30,594 nucleotides of DNA from Chara braunii (lineage: Eukaryota > Streptophyta > Charophyceae > Charales > Characeae): contig BFEA01001049.1 of assembly GCA_003427395.1 (NCBI GenBank), positions 161,105 to 191,698 of the forward strand. The letters are read 5' to 3'. A program made the translations under genes and the position numbers. The notes beneath the pieces were generated by a model. That model ran no database searches and was not told where the DNA came from. It worked only from the letters and a program-made list of their open reading frames with translations. This document shows, in pieces, positions 1-10,026 of the stretch; the first letter of the stretch is position 1, and each line of letters opens with the position of its first letter.

Positions 1-3
1 CAC

Positions 4-60
<57 letters not shown>
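1..60. repeat. (CA)n microsatellite
   Basis: Almost pure CA dinucleotide repeat with one interruption (cacg) near the start. It runs off the left edge of the window, so its full length is unknown. Confidence 0.97.
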
Positions 61-62
<2 letters not shown>

Positions 63-238
63 GGGGGTCCGAAATCGGGTCTGAAATCCCCCGGAAGGTG
101 AGTGCGCTGGGGGGGCCCGGCCCCCAACCGGGTGCCCTGCCCGGCCAGGCCGCCCAGGACCTCCCCCGGGCCCCTGCCTGTCACCCGGGCGGCCCGGATC
201 CCCACTCAGGAAAAAATGAATTAAAAATCCGTGATGAA

Positions 239-256
239 CATGACGACGACGACGAC

Positions 257-296
<40 letters not shown>

Positions 297-333
297 ACGA
301 TTCAGATTGGTAGACAACGACGATGACGACGAC

Positions 334-364
<31 letters not shown>

Positions 365-378
365 ATGATGATGATGAC
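239..378. repeat. (GAC/GAT)n trinucleotide microsatellite, two blocks
   Basis: Two GAC-then-GAT triplet arrays (about 241-294 and 316-378) are separated by a short unique stretch. Both change from GAC to GAT in the same direction, so the second block looks like a duplication of the first. A short open frame through the first block reads as an aspartate run; this is a by-product of the triplet repeat and I do not call a gene. The stretch 61-238 is GC-rich with no recognisable feature. Confidence 0.95.
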
Positions 379-626
379 ATAAAATTGGCGAGAAATAAGT
401 AAGGAACGTTTGACTTGCGATGCCCTAATGGCACCGGTGTGGAAGATTGACAACTCATTATTGCTGTAATGAAAATAGAAGATGAAGATGATTCTGCAAT
501 CAGACTCGACTTCAGACTTGCTCACAACATGCAGACATGAGAACTGATGGCAAACCAAACTCGTCAACTCAGAATCAACAACGAACTTGCACTTAAACTC
601 TGTTCAGAACAACTGTACAACTTGCG

Positions 627-835
627 GCTATGGCCGCCAAACACTGTCTCAACCACCAGCCTTTCTCTCCTTCATGCACGCACGTACGAGGATCACCCTG
701 AATGTCCACGGTACACAGCCACACACACTTTGTACGCTTTGTCTACACCAACAGCTGGGCGGCTATGGCCGCCGTCGTCTTCCTCCTCCAAGCTATGGCC
801 GCCAGTGTCTCCCTCGCTGGTTTGCTATGGCCGCT
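627..835 (+). repeat. Four copies of a GCTATGGCCGC motif
   Basis: GCTATGGCCGCC occurs at 627, 762 and 792, and GCTATGGCCGCT at 824. The first two copies are preceded by GGC or GCG, giving a local palindrome (GGCGGCTATGGCCGCC at 759-773). The last three are about 30 bp apart. All reading frames here give compositionally biased peptides with no domain. A single n at 916 marks an uncertain base. I see no gene between 379 and 985. Confidence 0.6.
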
Positions 836-984
836 GTCTTCTTCACAACCCACTTCTTCTCCGGGCACCTGCAGTCCTCCACGCACAAGATACCAAGGCA
901 GCTCTTCCGCATGGCNCACAGGCGAATGAATGAATGGCTGAACGCTGCCTGTTTATTTATACTTCTTCAGAGGTACCCGGGCCC

Positions 985-1160
985 TGCCTCAAAACGTGTG
1001 GGCTTGGGCCAAAACATGTGAGGACTGGGTTTGGAAGTTTCCAAACCGCGTGGGCCTGATAGGCTCAAACCGCGTGGAACTCCCTGGACCAAAACGTGTA
1101 CAATAGCTGGGCCCCAAAACGCGTATTCTGGAATCTTCTCCAGAAAGCGTGGGCCTCCCT
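985..1160 (+). repeat. Cluster of degenerate AAAACGYGTG motifs
   Basis: About seven related short motifs of the form (C)AAAACGTGTGGGC or AAACCGCGTGG lie near 990, 1011, 1043, 1069, 1089, 1115 and 1143, most followed by a GGCC-rich spacer. They are separated by 20-35 bp and look like a decayed short tandem array. Several contain ACGTG or CGCGT cores, which could bind bZIP/bHLH proteins, but that is speculative. The flank at 1190-1385 is a degenerate CTAG/CAGAC-rich field. Confidence 0.5.
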
Positions 1161-1387
1161 GTTTCCCCACGTGCAACCTCTACCCCTGGTACCTGCTGAC
1201 TGGACTGGACTACAGGGTCCTACGGACTTCTAGAACCTACAGACCGACAGACAGACTCTAGGCCCTCAGTAGACTCAGGCAGATACTTCTAGAACAGACT
1301 GTTTAGGACTACTGGTAATAGACTCAACTGCTAATCTACAGACCTAGGCCTACTGTCCAACCTACAGACTAGCCTAGGACGTAGGGC

Positions 1388-1518
1388 AGGTCTAGGGATC
1401 GAATCCTACTCAGGTCACTGGGTTTATGTACATGTATAGGCTAGGTCTAGGGATCGAATCTCACTCAGCACACAGGGTCAATGTACAGGGTTAGGGCACA
1501 GGTCTAGGGATCGAATTT
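1388..1518 (+). repeat. Three tandem units each carrying a B-box-like GGATCGAATCC
   Basis: AGGTCTAGGGATCGAAT is repeated three times, with its GGATCGAAT core at 1396, 1451 and 1508 (spacing 55 and 57 bp). The first core, GGATCGAATCC, fits the RNA polymerase III B-box consensus GGWTCRANNCC; the second ends in TCT and the third in TTT, each with one or two changes. I find no matching A box 30-45 bp upstream, so these are not called tRNA genes. They may be SINE-derived or simply a minisatellite. Confidence 0.6.
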
Positions 1519-1960
1519 CTGTGTCTGCAATGTTGGGTCAACCGGGTGAAACCGTTTCAATTACGATTTTGACAGAGAAGTCCAAATGATCGTCATGAAG
1601 AAGATAAGGCAGCGAAATGGTGATGATGACCACCATCAACAGTGAAATGCAGATGGCGACCAGCAGCAAAAAAAAGATGCGCATGAGGTAAATGACGAGC
1701 AGCTTTGATATGTGAAGACAACCAGCGGCAATGTTGGTGATAAACCAACGCTTCAGACGAAAAAACCTGCACAAGAAAAAACCAACAAAAGAACACAAGA
1801 GTGAAGAAGAGCTCCCTTGATGATGATCTCGCCGACGATCCTCCTGCTGTGATGATGCTCCAAGCTGGTCCAGCGGTCTCCACACTTTGGTTCCACGAGG
1901 CTGACTCCACTTTCTTCCATCGACGTCGACTTTCACCAACTCGCTCGAGCGCTCCAACCT

Positions 1961-2096
1961 CTATAAGGGCATTGGCTATGGAGTACTTGATGTGGAAAGC
2001 ACAGGAGAAATGGACAAACAACAGCTTCCACCACCATTTCTCCCTTTTCCACAATGCCTCAGGCCAGCCGCCACGTCAGCCTGTGACGTGGATTGG
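1961..2096. promoter_or_regulatory. Promoter-like cluster: ACGT dyad, two CCAAT boxes, TATA-like
   Basis: CCACGTCA at 2071-2078 and TGACGTGG at 2084-2091 form an inverted pair separated by 5 bp. ATTGG (CCAAT on the minus strand) occurs at 2092-2096 and 1971-1975, and TATAAGG is present at 1962-1968. This combination resembles a plant promoter with bZIP sites. No convincing coding sequence lies on either side: open frames between 1538 and 2187 on both strands have low-complexity composition and no recognisable domain. The call rests on motif clustering only. Confidence 0.25.
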
Positions 2097-2199
2097 CCAA
2101 GTGCCTCTGGAAGCCACACGTGCGTTAAGCGCTATCGTCAGATCCTCCTATCCCCTCACAGCGTCCTTTTCGTTTGACACCTGCTGATGTCTTTGGTCC

Positions 2200-3480
2200 C
2201 AGACTTTTGCGAATAGACAAGGCCAGAATGACACCGGTGGGTGTTGGGGCTTGGTCTCGCTGACCTATAACTCAAGCGGTAGATCTGGGGAGTTGTCGAG
2301 GGTGAAAGACACTCTAGTGTCTATTGGGGTAACTGATTCTCAGACGATGTTGGTCAGAGCCGTGCGGGTCACTTCGCCCTGTAGCCTAACAGGTGGGGGA
2401 TTTTCTGGAGTGGGTCGTGCCACTCTGTAACCCAGCAGTTGGGGATGTGAGGCCAGGTAGAGACTGGGCATTGGGACACGGGGGCTGAGGTGGGTTTAGG
2501 GTGGGGTGCTAATGCCACCTAGGCAGTTTGGTTTCGGGCTGAAAGCTCCTATGGATCAAAGGCTCAAGGTCTCTTCATAGCGCTTCTGAGTTTAGTTTAC
2601 AAAGAGAGGTTAACATCCTTCAAAGGCTGGAGCCAGGCTGGCCGAGCTGAAATACATTTGGATTGGGCTGTGGAGGTTTTGCCTCAGCTTGCCCCGTTGT
2701 GTAGGGGTCACACAGACAGGGGTGACTGCTAATTGGCTGAGTGGGGTATGGAGATGGAGGGACATCACGCGTCCTGCTGCTAATGGGGCTAGTCGGTAGG
2801 ATTGAGTTAGGGCACAGCAGCAGTAGAGATGGTGGCTCTACTGCAATAAGTCTTGCCGGAGGAGGGTTTGGGGATTGAAGGCTGGTTCTGAGTGTTCAGT
2901 CAGGCTAGTAGCAATCTGGAACCGTGGCTGAGGTGGTGCTTGGTGGTTCATCCGGGGTTTCTGCTGATGCTGTCATACTCAGAGGCCGGCGACGGGCCGA
3001 GGCCAGAAAGGTGCTGGCCGGTGCCGGGGCTTGGTTCTGCTGCCCTGTATGAGCAAGGCAGGGGCATGAGGCCTGGTAGAGAGATCTGGGAAATTGCCGA
3101 GGGTGGAAGGCATTCCAGCGGCTGGTTGTGGACTGTTATCAAGACCACGCTGGCCGGAGCCGGGGTGGGTCACGGTGCTTTGCAACCTGGCAGTTGGAGG
3201 CGTGCGGTCTGGTTAAGGCTTGGTAACAAGACAGGACGGCCTCGCAGGCTGAGGTTTGGGCTACTGAGTGGCATCTTACAGCTAGGTTTTGGTTTTGCAG
3301 ACTCGGGCTTACACTGAAGTTCAGCCACATATCGGATTTGTGTTTTATTCTCAGTAATGCCTCGGAGGTGGTTTCATGAGCAGTTGGCATAATACGCCAG
3401 CAGTTCACGCAAGGTTTTCTAAAATCTGTCTGGATTTCTTCTTAGTGTTTCTCAGCCAAAGCCGGGTAACGTTTGTATAA
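2200..3480. other. GC-rich degenerate repeat field, no gene recognised
   Basis: Similar phrases recur, for example CAGTTGGGGATGTGAGGCC near 2440 and CAGTTGGAGGCGTGCGGTC near 3190, GGGGCTTGGT near 2245 and 3028, and GGTAGAGA near 2456 and 3077. The region seems to consist of diverged tandem units of several hundred bp. The longest frame (2892-3317 +) is glycine, leucine and arginine rich with no domain and is probably fortuitous. Confidence 0.4.
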
Positions 3481-3487
3481 TTCATAT

Positions 3488-3546
3488 GGGACGCTGGGCC
3501 CAGTTCCCAGCATATGCTGCTCCTCACGAATAGATCGGAGCATTTG
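3488..3546 (+). repeat. Solo copy of the LINE 3' tail (partial)
   Basis: This stretch contains GGACGCTGGGCCCAGTTCCC followed by AGCATATGCTGCTCCTCACGAATAGATCGGAGC. It aligns with the tail module seen after LINE C at 22633 and upstream of the poly-T tracts at 14.5 and 16.7 kb. The first stem-loop is kept as GCTGGG/CCCAGC, a compensatory change from GCTGGA/TCCAGC in other copies. The second half of the tail and the A tract are missing, so this is a fragment. Confidence 0.7.
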
Positions 3547-3912
3547 TCCCCCCTGCGGGGATTTGAGCCCTCGGCAGTGCTGGAAAAGGTCTTGCCCGCC
3601 TTAAGTGAAGGTGGGCCTGCTAATATGTGCCAAGGCCTGGGTACAGGCCAGTGCCATCACGCTTGTAATGACCCGCCAAAACACAGACTGATAACACTGC
3701 TCATTTCTGGGATTTGCCGCTGGAATGAATGCCTTGTTGAGATTCCCGCATTCTGCTGTGATTTCTAAGTCTGTGTGTGTGTGCGTGCCTGCTGGGTTGC
3801 GTGCCTGCCTGAGTGCTTGTTGACCTGAGTGTGTGTGTGACCCACAATTGTACTTGTTGGTTGAAAGGCCCCGCAGGGCCGGTACTTACCAGTGGCCGTG
3901 ACTTTGAGGGTT

Positions 3913-4014
3913 GCAGCGGGGAAAACACTCAAGTAGCGGGGGTAGGCCTGTGACACTTAGAGCAGCGGGAAAAACACTCAAGTAGCAGGTAGGCCAGTAC
4001 CACTCAAGTAGTGG
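3913..4014 (+). repeat. Short tandem repeat with an ACACTCAAGTAGCGGG unit
   Basis: Two near-identical 28-bp units start at 3913 and 3962 (GCAGCGGGRAAAACACTCAA core). A third shortened unit (CCACTCAAGTAGTGG) begins at 4000. The spacing of the full units is 49 bp. There is no coding potential. Confidence 0.75.
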
Positions 4015-4563
4015 TAGAAGTGTCGGGTACTGGAGGCTGAGCAGAAGAAGACAAAAGTTGGCATTTTTAGAGGCCCAGTAGCGGTAGGTTAGAAGTAGGT
4101 CGGTATCAGTCCAAGTAGCCTGAGTCTAGGGCCTGTCCGGACGATATCAGAGCCTGCAATGATGTTTCCCTCCGAAAGGGAGGAGGTACCGGTTGCTGGG
4201 AGGCCGCTCGGCCTAGGAAGTCACCGCCCAAGAGGCCAGTAGGCCGGTATATCTTTGGGAGGAGCAAGCAGCACCTCCTCATTTGCGGTGTGCAAGGATT
4301 GGCGACATACTGCTGGAGCCAAGCGCTGGACTTGGTAGCACTGCTGGGAGGAGGAGAGCAGCGCTCAGCCTAGCTATGGTGAGCAGCTCAGCCTGAGGAG
4401 GAGGAAGAAGGGGGCGGAGGAGGAGAGTGGTGAGGTACTTACCTGGCTATGGTGGACACCATCTTCATCACCTTGATAGGCGCTGCATCTGGAAGGCCCC
4501 GGTTGGGGTAGTGCCACACCAAGGAAGCTCGAGGCAGAGTCAGGCATGGCGGCTTAGTGAGCA

Positions 4564-4639
4564 GCAGCATAGCTGCTTTGTGTTGACCTTTGGACACGAG
4601 TGCAGCGACATAGCTGCTTTGCGTTGTCCTTTGCACAGG
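4564..4639 (+). repeat. 38-bp tandem duplication (CATAGCTGCTTTG unit)
   Basis: Units at 4564-4600 and 4602-4639 both read GCAGC...CATAGCTGCTTTG followed by GTTG-CCTTT and then ACA, with about 80% identity. The surrounding 4030-4780 is GGAGGA-rich and low in complexity. I recognise no gene there. Confidence 0.8.
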
Positions 4640-4880
4640 AGGGCAGAGCCCTTAGTAGTCCACCATAACCTAGGCATGTGAGAGGAGGAAGAAGGGGGAA
4701 GCCATGGCTATGGTGGACCTGTTGTTGTGTCAGCCGTAAGAGGGAACTTCGGATATTGATTCTGGTTCATCCACTCATTGTTATTATTATTATTGGAAGA
4801 AGAATAAGATTTGCGAAGTGAAGGAGGAGGAGGAAGGTTGATAGAGAAGGGGGATTTGTCATTTGTCTTGCTGGTGTACA

Positions 4881-4929
4881 TCTTCTTCTTCTTCTTCTTC
4901 TTCTTCTTCTTCTTCTTCTTCTTCTTCTT
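4881..4929 (+). repeat. (TTC)n microsatellite
   Basis: Pure TTC/CTT triplet repeat, about 16 units. A smaller (TTA)n tract lies at 4781-4794. Open frames through it on both strands encode homopolymer runs (Ser, Phe or Arg) and are not genes. Confidence 0.97.
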
Positions 4930-5007
4930 TGATCTCTATCTCGTTGCAAGTGCTTTCATTTCTTTTGCAATTGGGTGGCATTGTCTTTCATTGTGAATTT
5001 GCACTTT

Positions 5008-5477
5008 GGAATCTATATGCGGGCCTGAATCTGCGTAGTGGCCCTTCTAGGGATCACCGCACATCTCGGCTGAGGTCCCGTACAGACTTGTGCCCGCCCT
5101 ACATGAAGGTGGGCCATAATATTTACGAGAGGCCTATTTTTGTCAATTCTGCATGTGGGGTATCAGACAGCTGCAGCACACCAGTTGGTTGCAGGGAAAC
5201 CTAAGCCTTTCCCTGGCTTCTTCCGGAAGCAGCTGTTGGAATCTATATGCGGGCCTGAATCTGTGCAGTGGCCCTTCTAGGGCTCACCCCACATCTCAGC
5301 TGAGGTCCCGTACAGACTTGTGCCTGCCCTAAGTGAAGGTGGGCCAGAATATTTACGAGAGGGCCGGAGAGGCCTATTTTTGTCAATTCTGCATGTGGGG
5401 TATCAGACAGCTGCAGCACGCCAGTTGGTTGCAGGGTAACGTGAGCCTTTCCCTGGCTTCTTCCGGAAGCAGCAGCT
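5008..5477 (+). repeat. Tandem duplication of about 230 bp at the start of repeat R1
   Basis: Unit 1 (5008-5237) and unit 2 (5238-5477) both begin GGAATCTATATGCGGGCCTG and end with CTTCTTCCGGAAGCAG. They are over 90% alike; the clearest difference is a small insertion of GGCCGGAGA near 5368 in unit 2. Both contain a hairpin-prone phrase (GCCCGCCCTACATGAAGGTGGGC or a close variant). The same phrase recurs at 12540 in R1 copy B and, shortened, at 3596. Confidence 0.9.
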
Positions 5478-6245
5478 CAAGAGGCAGTTGAGCCCAGGGC
5501 ACATACAGTTGAGGCCCTGGGCGTGAGCCATCAGAGGCCGACACATCACAGAACAGCCGCGGGACAATGAGAATCCAGCATCTTCGTCACACACTGGCCA
5601 GCAGCCAATGAGATCACGGTGAGCACTTGTAGCCTCATGGGCTACCTGGGTGTGCCCAACTGTAAAGGAACCAGGCCTGTAACAGCAACGGAGGGCCTGG
5701 GCACAGACACGGGGGCCGGACTGGAAGCTACTGGAAACTCGTCCAGCCAGGCCCAGAGCTCGGCAAAGCAAAGCTCACTTTCCATTAAGGAAAGTGAGCA
5801 CGGCAGCCAGAGGGATTCTGGCTGTGTCCTTGCTGGTGGCAGCGCTGCTGGTTTGAGCGCTGGAGGCCGCTGGTAGGCCAAGGGCAGGAACGGGCGCATT
5901 GTGGTGTTGGGCGCTGCTGGTGCAGCGGGCACTGAGCAGCCATATCCGGGCTTGCTCAGCGGAGGCTGCTGATGGTGATGGTGGTCCTTGGGTGTCGGGG
6001 ATGCACACTGTGGGAAGTCAAGGGGCGATCTGAGAGGAGAGAGAACGTATCTGGTGTATGCTGGCGGTCTGCATTGGTGATGACGTCACGTACATTGGTC
6101 TTCGACTTCGATGTGATCCAGTTGCATGAACGTAGATATGCATGGATAGGCCGAGTAGTGTAGGCTGGGCACTGGGCGCCAGAGAGTCGGAGTGACATTG
6201 GATACTGTGTTGGTGAGACAAGAGCGTCGACATTGACATATGAGT
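5478..6245 (+). repeat. Dispersed repeat R1, copy A, distal part
   Basis: This segment shares an ordered series of landmarks with 12.66-13.37 kb: a short hairpin around CTTTCCATTAAGGAAAG (5778) matching CTTTCCATATAGGAAAG (12851); GGCAGCGCTGCTGG (5837 and 12909); TGACGTCA (6081 and 13213); GTAGGCTGGGC with GGCGCCAG or GCGCCAG (about 6160 and 13265); and GACATTGGATAC or GACTGGATAC followed by GTTGGTG (about 6193 and 13302). Similarity is patchy, so the copies are old. It ends just upstream of LINE A and could be the 5' untranslated region or promoter of that family. Confidence 0.7.
6081..6088. promoter_or_regulatory. Palindromic TGACGTCA (CRE/C-box like) in R1 copy A
   Basis: A perfect bZIP-type palindrome, TGACGTCA, directly followed by CGTACATTGG, which holds an inverted CCAAT. 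The same octamer is present at the equivalent place in R1 copy B (13213-13220). Retention in two diverged copies suggests it mattered to the element's transcription. Binding is inferred, not shown. Confidence 0.4.
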
Positions 6246-6309
6246 TCATTGTATTGATCTTATTTGGATTAGCTAGACTTATTCCGAATTCTAAAGAAGT
6301 CCACAGAAA

Positions 6310-9002
6310 TCATCCAAATACCCAGAGACCCAAGAGTGGCGACCAATAGGCAACCTGGACTTGCTGGGATCCTTCCTGACTTTGAAAAGGCATATGGCCG
6401 GGTGCACTGGTCGTTCCTGCTGACGGGCCTGAAGCAACTGGGCTTTGGGAGTGTATTTGTCACATGCGTCAGCAGACTATTAGCTGCGGAGGAAGCATGT
6501 CTCCAGATCAACAGGTACCTGTCACCTCCCCTTAAGGTGACATGTTTGGTGAGGCATGGATGCCCCCTCTCCCCAGCATTATGTATTCTGTACGTGGAGC
6601 ACCTTCATGAAATGCTGAGAGGGAATCAACAGCTCAAGGGTCTTCCGCTGCCAAATGGGGAGCAGATTGTCTCCAGCGCATTTGTGGATGACACAGCGGC
6701 CATAACGGAGATCTGCAGCTCAGGCCATGCGATCGGAGCTTCGGGAATTCGAGATGTACGCAGGAGCGAAGGGAACTGGTACAAGTCTGTGGCCCTTCCG
6801 GCAGCCGCTCAGAATGAGCAGCGCTTCTTTGATGGCACTCAGATACAGTCGGCTGGGGACCCTATGATGTACCTGGGGATACTTATGCCTGGGGTACTGA
6901 TTAATGGAACACAGTTGGAAGAGAGGATACGGCTGGCAATACGCAGGCTGGAAAGATGGGGAAGGCAAACTAAGGCAGGAGTGTTTGGTCGGGTTCTGAT
7001 CGTCAATACCTGTGTATCCTCCATCTTGTGGTATGCGGGAGCTGTCGCCATGCCCACTAATGAGACCTGGAGCGATATTTGGTGGGGTGAAAAAAATTGT
7101 TTGGAAGGGGGACCCGCACGTGCCTCAGATCATCTATCGAGTAAGGTGGGAAAGCCTGACACAGCGAAGAGGAAGAGGTGGGCTGGGGCTACTGGGACAG
7201 GGACTGCATGTCCGGGAGCTACATCTGAGAACGGTAATCTGGCTGATAATGGAGCGAGACAAAGCGCCCTGGAAGAATGTGACATTGCAGTATATGGCCA
7301 AAGCGTGTAGACTGGATCCTGCAGATGTTGAGGTGGCAGCTGCTGACCGGGCTCCGACGACGGGCAATGTGGACACAGGTTCTGCGGGACTGGAAAGCCA
7401 CCCCCTTGCAAAGGGGTGTACCCGAAAACCTGTGACCACATCCTTGCCCAATCTCTGTTTGGGAATGAGAACGTGACCCAACCAGACAGCACGAACTTTC
7501 CTTGGTGTGCAAGCATGGGGGCATTCGGAAAACAGTGGTTGGAGGCGGGTGTCTGGTGAGTGGAGGATTTATGGGACCGGGAAGTTAAGGACTGGAGAGC
7601 GGTAGAGGAAATCCAGCCCCGGCTGTGGTATCAGCACGCGAGGGAGGAGCGGCTGAGACAGATCGAACAGGGCATCCTGGAGAATTGTATTCGCTGCCTG
7701 AAGGAGGATGACTAAAGCAGAGGGGAGTGGGTAAAGCTAAGAGAGGAAAGCCCCCACAAGTGGCCTTCCATTTGGAGTACCGAGCCGGAGAGAACATGAT
7801 ATACGGCAGGGCGTGGAGCATCCTGCCGTCGGCCCGGTCCCTGGGACAGCCGATGGAATGCTGCCCCTCACGCGATGGCCTGTTACACAGGCAGACGATT
7901 AGGCCAGTGTGTGTGACACAGGAGGACTCCTCGTCCTCTCATAGAATCTACAGGGGGTTCTGCCCCACCTTAAGACCCCTCCAGCTCCCTGTAGACCCGA
8001 CAATGTGGAGTTGGGCCCCAGCTAAGTCGCAACAGAAAAGGTGCTGGCTGCATGAAGTTACCACAAAGGTGATATATCGATCACTCCTTTCGGTGGTCGA
8101 CTTGTGACAAGAAATGCGAGAACAGTGGAGAAAGTGAGGGTGGTCGGGAGAGGAAACAATATGAAACTGGTAGGAGGACCGGTGGGAGAGAACATGCCGC
8201 ACATGGAAGGAGTTGCTGGGCCAGAAGCGCGCGGGGCTTTTGATATGCATATGGAACTCACCACCCAGAAGCGGCCCGAAACCAGTACAAAGAGCAGGAG
8301 TGCCCGGTCTGCTGGACCGACCCTCAGACACTGCTGCACTTGCAGTTGCAGTGCCCCCTGCAGCGTCGGTCCTGGGAATGATGGCACTCAGAGGTGGGAC
8401 AAAAGTCCCACGTTCACACTCGGACGAGCTGGAGAGATGCTCTCTTTGCGGGCTCACAATTGGCGGGCCACGAGGACTTGAAAGAAGAGGCGGAGGCGAC
8501 ATAAACCTTCAGGCCGGCCTTTTTGGCCGCAGTATTGGCCCTTAGAACTTGGGCCATGCTAGAAGACCGGAAGCCAACGTTTGAGGCCGTGAGAGCGATG
8601 GTGCTCTCCAATTTGTATTCCACTGTGGCCACAGATGCCAGGAGATGGTGTGGCAACCGTTGGCCCCGCTTTGTACAGAAATGAAGGAGATTTGAGGATG
8701 TGGTGCAGACAAGCAACATGCCAGGCCTCTGGCAGAGGAAACTTCCAGAGCACTGCAAGGGAGCAATACCTGCAGCAAGTGAAAGGGGGAGCGAACGAAC
8801 TATAGAAGAAGAGCATATGCCGACAGAAGTGGAAGGGCCCTACAGGACAGCCACCCCCGTGTCGGATGAGCTGGCTGGGGCAAGTGAAAGTGCCTTGACG
8901 GGGGAGGAGAGCGGTAGGGTGGATAGGGCCAATTTCGGGACGGACAGACAAGAGGAATGGATGGAGGAGGAAGGGCGGGAGGAGCCGGGAATGCCTATGT
9001 GA
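6310..9002 (+). pseudogene. LINE A: degenerate non-LTR reverse transcriptase ORF
   Basis: The open part at 6336-7310 encodes reverse transcriptase blocks: DFEKAYGRV (residues 15-23, the first catalytic Asp block), RHGCPLSP (73-80, normally RQGCPLSP) and FVDD (116-119, the YxDD box). A frameshift near 7085-7110 continues the protein in another frame (IIYRVRWESLTQRRGRGGLG, then a W-rich stretch from about 7120 to 7460). Further frameshifts and stops follow to about 8290. The original frame returns at 8301 with CPVCWTDPQTLLHLQLQC, a Cys-Cys-His-Cys finger typical of plant-LINE C-termini, and continues through one TGA at 8682 to a stop at 9000. The acidic C-terminal tail (about 8700-9000) is unusual. 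The N-terminal endonuclease is missing. The element is a dead 5'-truncated copy, of a different family from LINEs B and C. Confidence 0.85.
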
Positions 9003-9245
9003 CGGAGGAGACCTGTGGGTGGAGAGCGAGCAGCTGAAAGGAGCTGACGCTCTAACAATGGTTGGCGTATGAAGGTGGGGCGAGAGAAGGGAGGGATAGG
9101 GGCCTGAGGGAAAGGGGCCCCACAAGAGGATCTGTATATACAAACTGAGTGGTTACTGCGGAGTTGAACTGCCTCCAGGCTGAGAATGACCGGGGCTTGG
9201 CTGTGAACTCGACTTGCCCCCAGGTGGAATAAAGGAGCAAGATAT
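9003..9245 (+). other. Probable LINE A 3' UTR with AATAAA
   Basis: G-rich non-coding sequence follows the last stop of LINE A and holds AATAAA at 9228-9233, a canonical polyadenylation signal. No long A tract follows, so the exact 3' boundary is uncertain. The next 100 bp (9246-9350) show nothing recognisable. Confidence 0.45.
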
Positions 9246-9349
9246 GCTCCTGAGACCTGCAGTCTAGTAGGGAGATGAAAGATGAATGGGAACTGATTCT
9301 CTATCCCTTCCCATCCCCCCCCTTCCTCCTTTGCTCAAGGCTCAAATTA

Positions 9350-9682
9350 TCAAATCCCATACAGAGCAAACACACACCTCTCCATCAGGGCTGGGATAGC
9401 CTCAGCCACGTCTTCCGTGGAGACAGCTTCCCTATATGACATGAATATGCCACGGGCAAGCTGCATTGATTGCTTCCCCGATAAGGAAGGATTAACCTCG
9501 CGCCATGCAAAATCGATCTCTACCCTGCTCAGATCAACCACCACTACGTGGACCCTTGGCGCCATAAAAAGTCGGGGGGAATTGTAGCAGGGCAGAGACA
9601 TAACGGAGAATCCCAGCCGAACCCTAAGTAATTCAACCGTAATTGTGACCAAAAGTTGACAGTGCACGTGTCTCCCTAACAC
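9350..9682 (-). CDS. Unassigned 110-aa open frame, possibly a coding remnant
   Basis: The frame encodes a protein of balanced composition with amphipathic segments (for example RVHVVVVDLSRVEIDFAWRE and VAEAIPALMERCVFALYGI), unlike the low-complexity frames around it. I do not recognise the family. The FAWRE and LARGIF stretches vaguely recall globular nucleic-acid-binding domains of LINE ORF1 proteins, but no signature residue supports this. It has no identifiable partner: LINE A ends just downstream on the other strand and a tRNA-like segment lies on the other side. It could be a chance frame or an exon. Confidence 0.25.
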   Translation of the reverse strand: MLGRHVHCQLLVTITVELLRVRLGFSVMSLPCYNSPRLFMAPRVHVVVVDLSRVEIDFAWREVNPSLSGKQSMQLARGIFMSYREAVSTEDVAEAIPALMERCVFALYGI

Positions 9683-9875
9683 TAATTAACACAAACTCAA
9701 TCCAATGGGGAGGCTGACGCATGGTAAGCTATTACAGACACTGCCTGCACACCACCCAAGGGTTGTCCACGGTGTTGTATGTCGGGTCTTGATACTGCGT
9801 GGGTTGCTTGTTGCTGTTGCCCGTGGTTGTTCTGTTGATCTCCCCTGTCTGGCATATCACACACAGGTGCTGTTT

Positions 9876-9948
9876 GCGATTGTTGCTCAAATGGTAGTCT
9901 TCAGGCCACACGTCATAGATCATGGGTTCGAGTCTGGCTTAGGACTTT
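9876..9948 (+). tRNA. tRNA-like segment with A and B boxes (pseudo-tRNA or SINE head)
   Basis: TTGCTCAAATGG (9883-9894) resembles the A box TRGCNNARYNGG, and GGTTCGAGTCT (9926-9936) matches the B box in 10 of 11 positions. The spacing is about 43 bp, as in tRNA genes. The implied acceptor and T stems pair badly, so this is not a functional tRNA. It is either a decayed tRNA copy or the head of a tRNA-derived SINE whose body would lie downstream (9950-10170). Confidence 0.4.
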
Positions 9949-10026
9949 GGGGGGGCTCTTGTCCAGCTTGGCCTGTCATCTCTTCAACGGACACATAGTT
10001 CCCTCTACATAGTACTGCACATATCT

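Noticed and set aside
98-313. Open frame ending in a long aspartate run
   Set aside because: It is a translated GAC/GAT microsatellite with no domain and no conserved upstream part.
7948-8502. 184-codon open frame on the minus strand
   Set aside because: It is antisense to the LINE A C-terminal region, which has recognisable finger residues on the plus strand.
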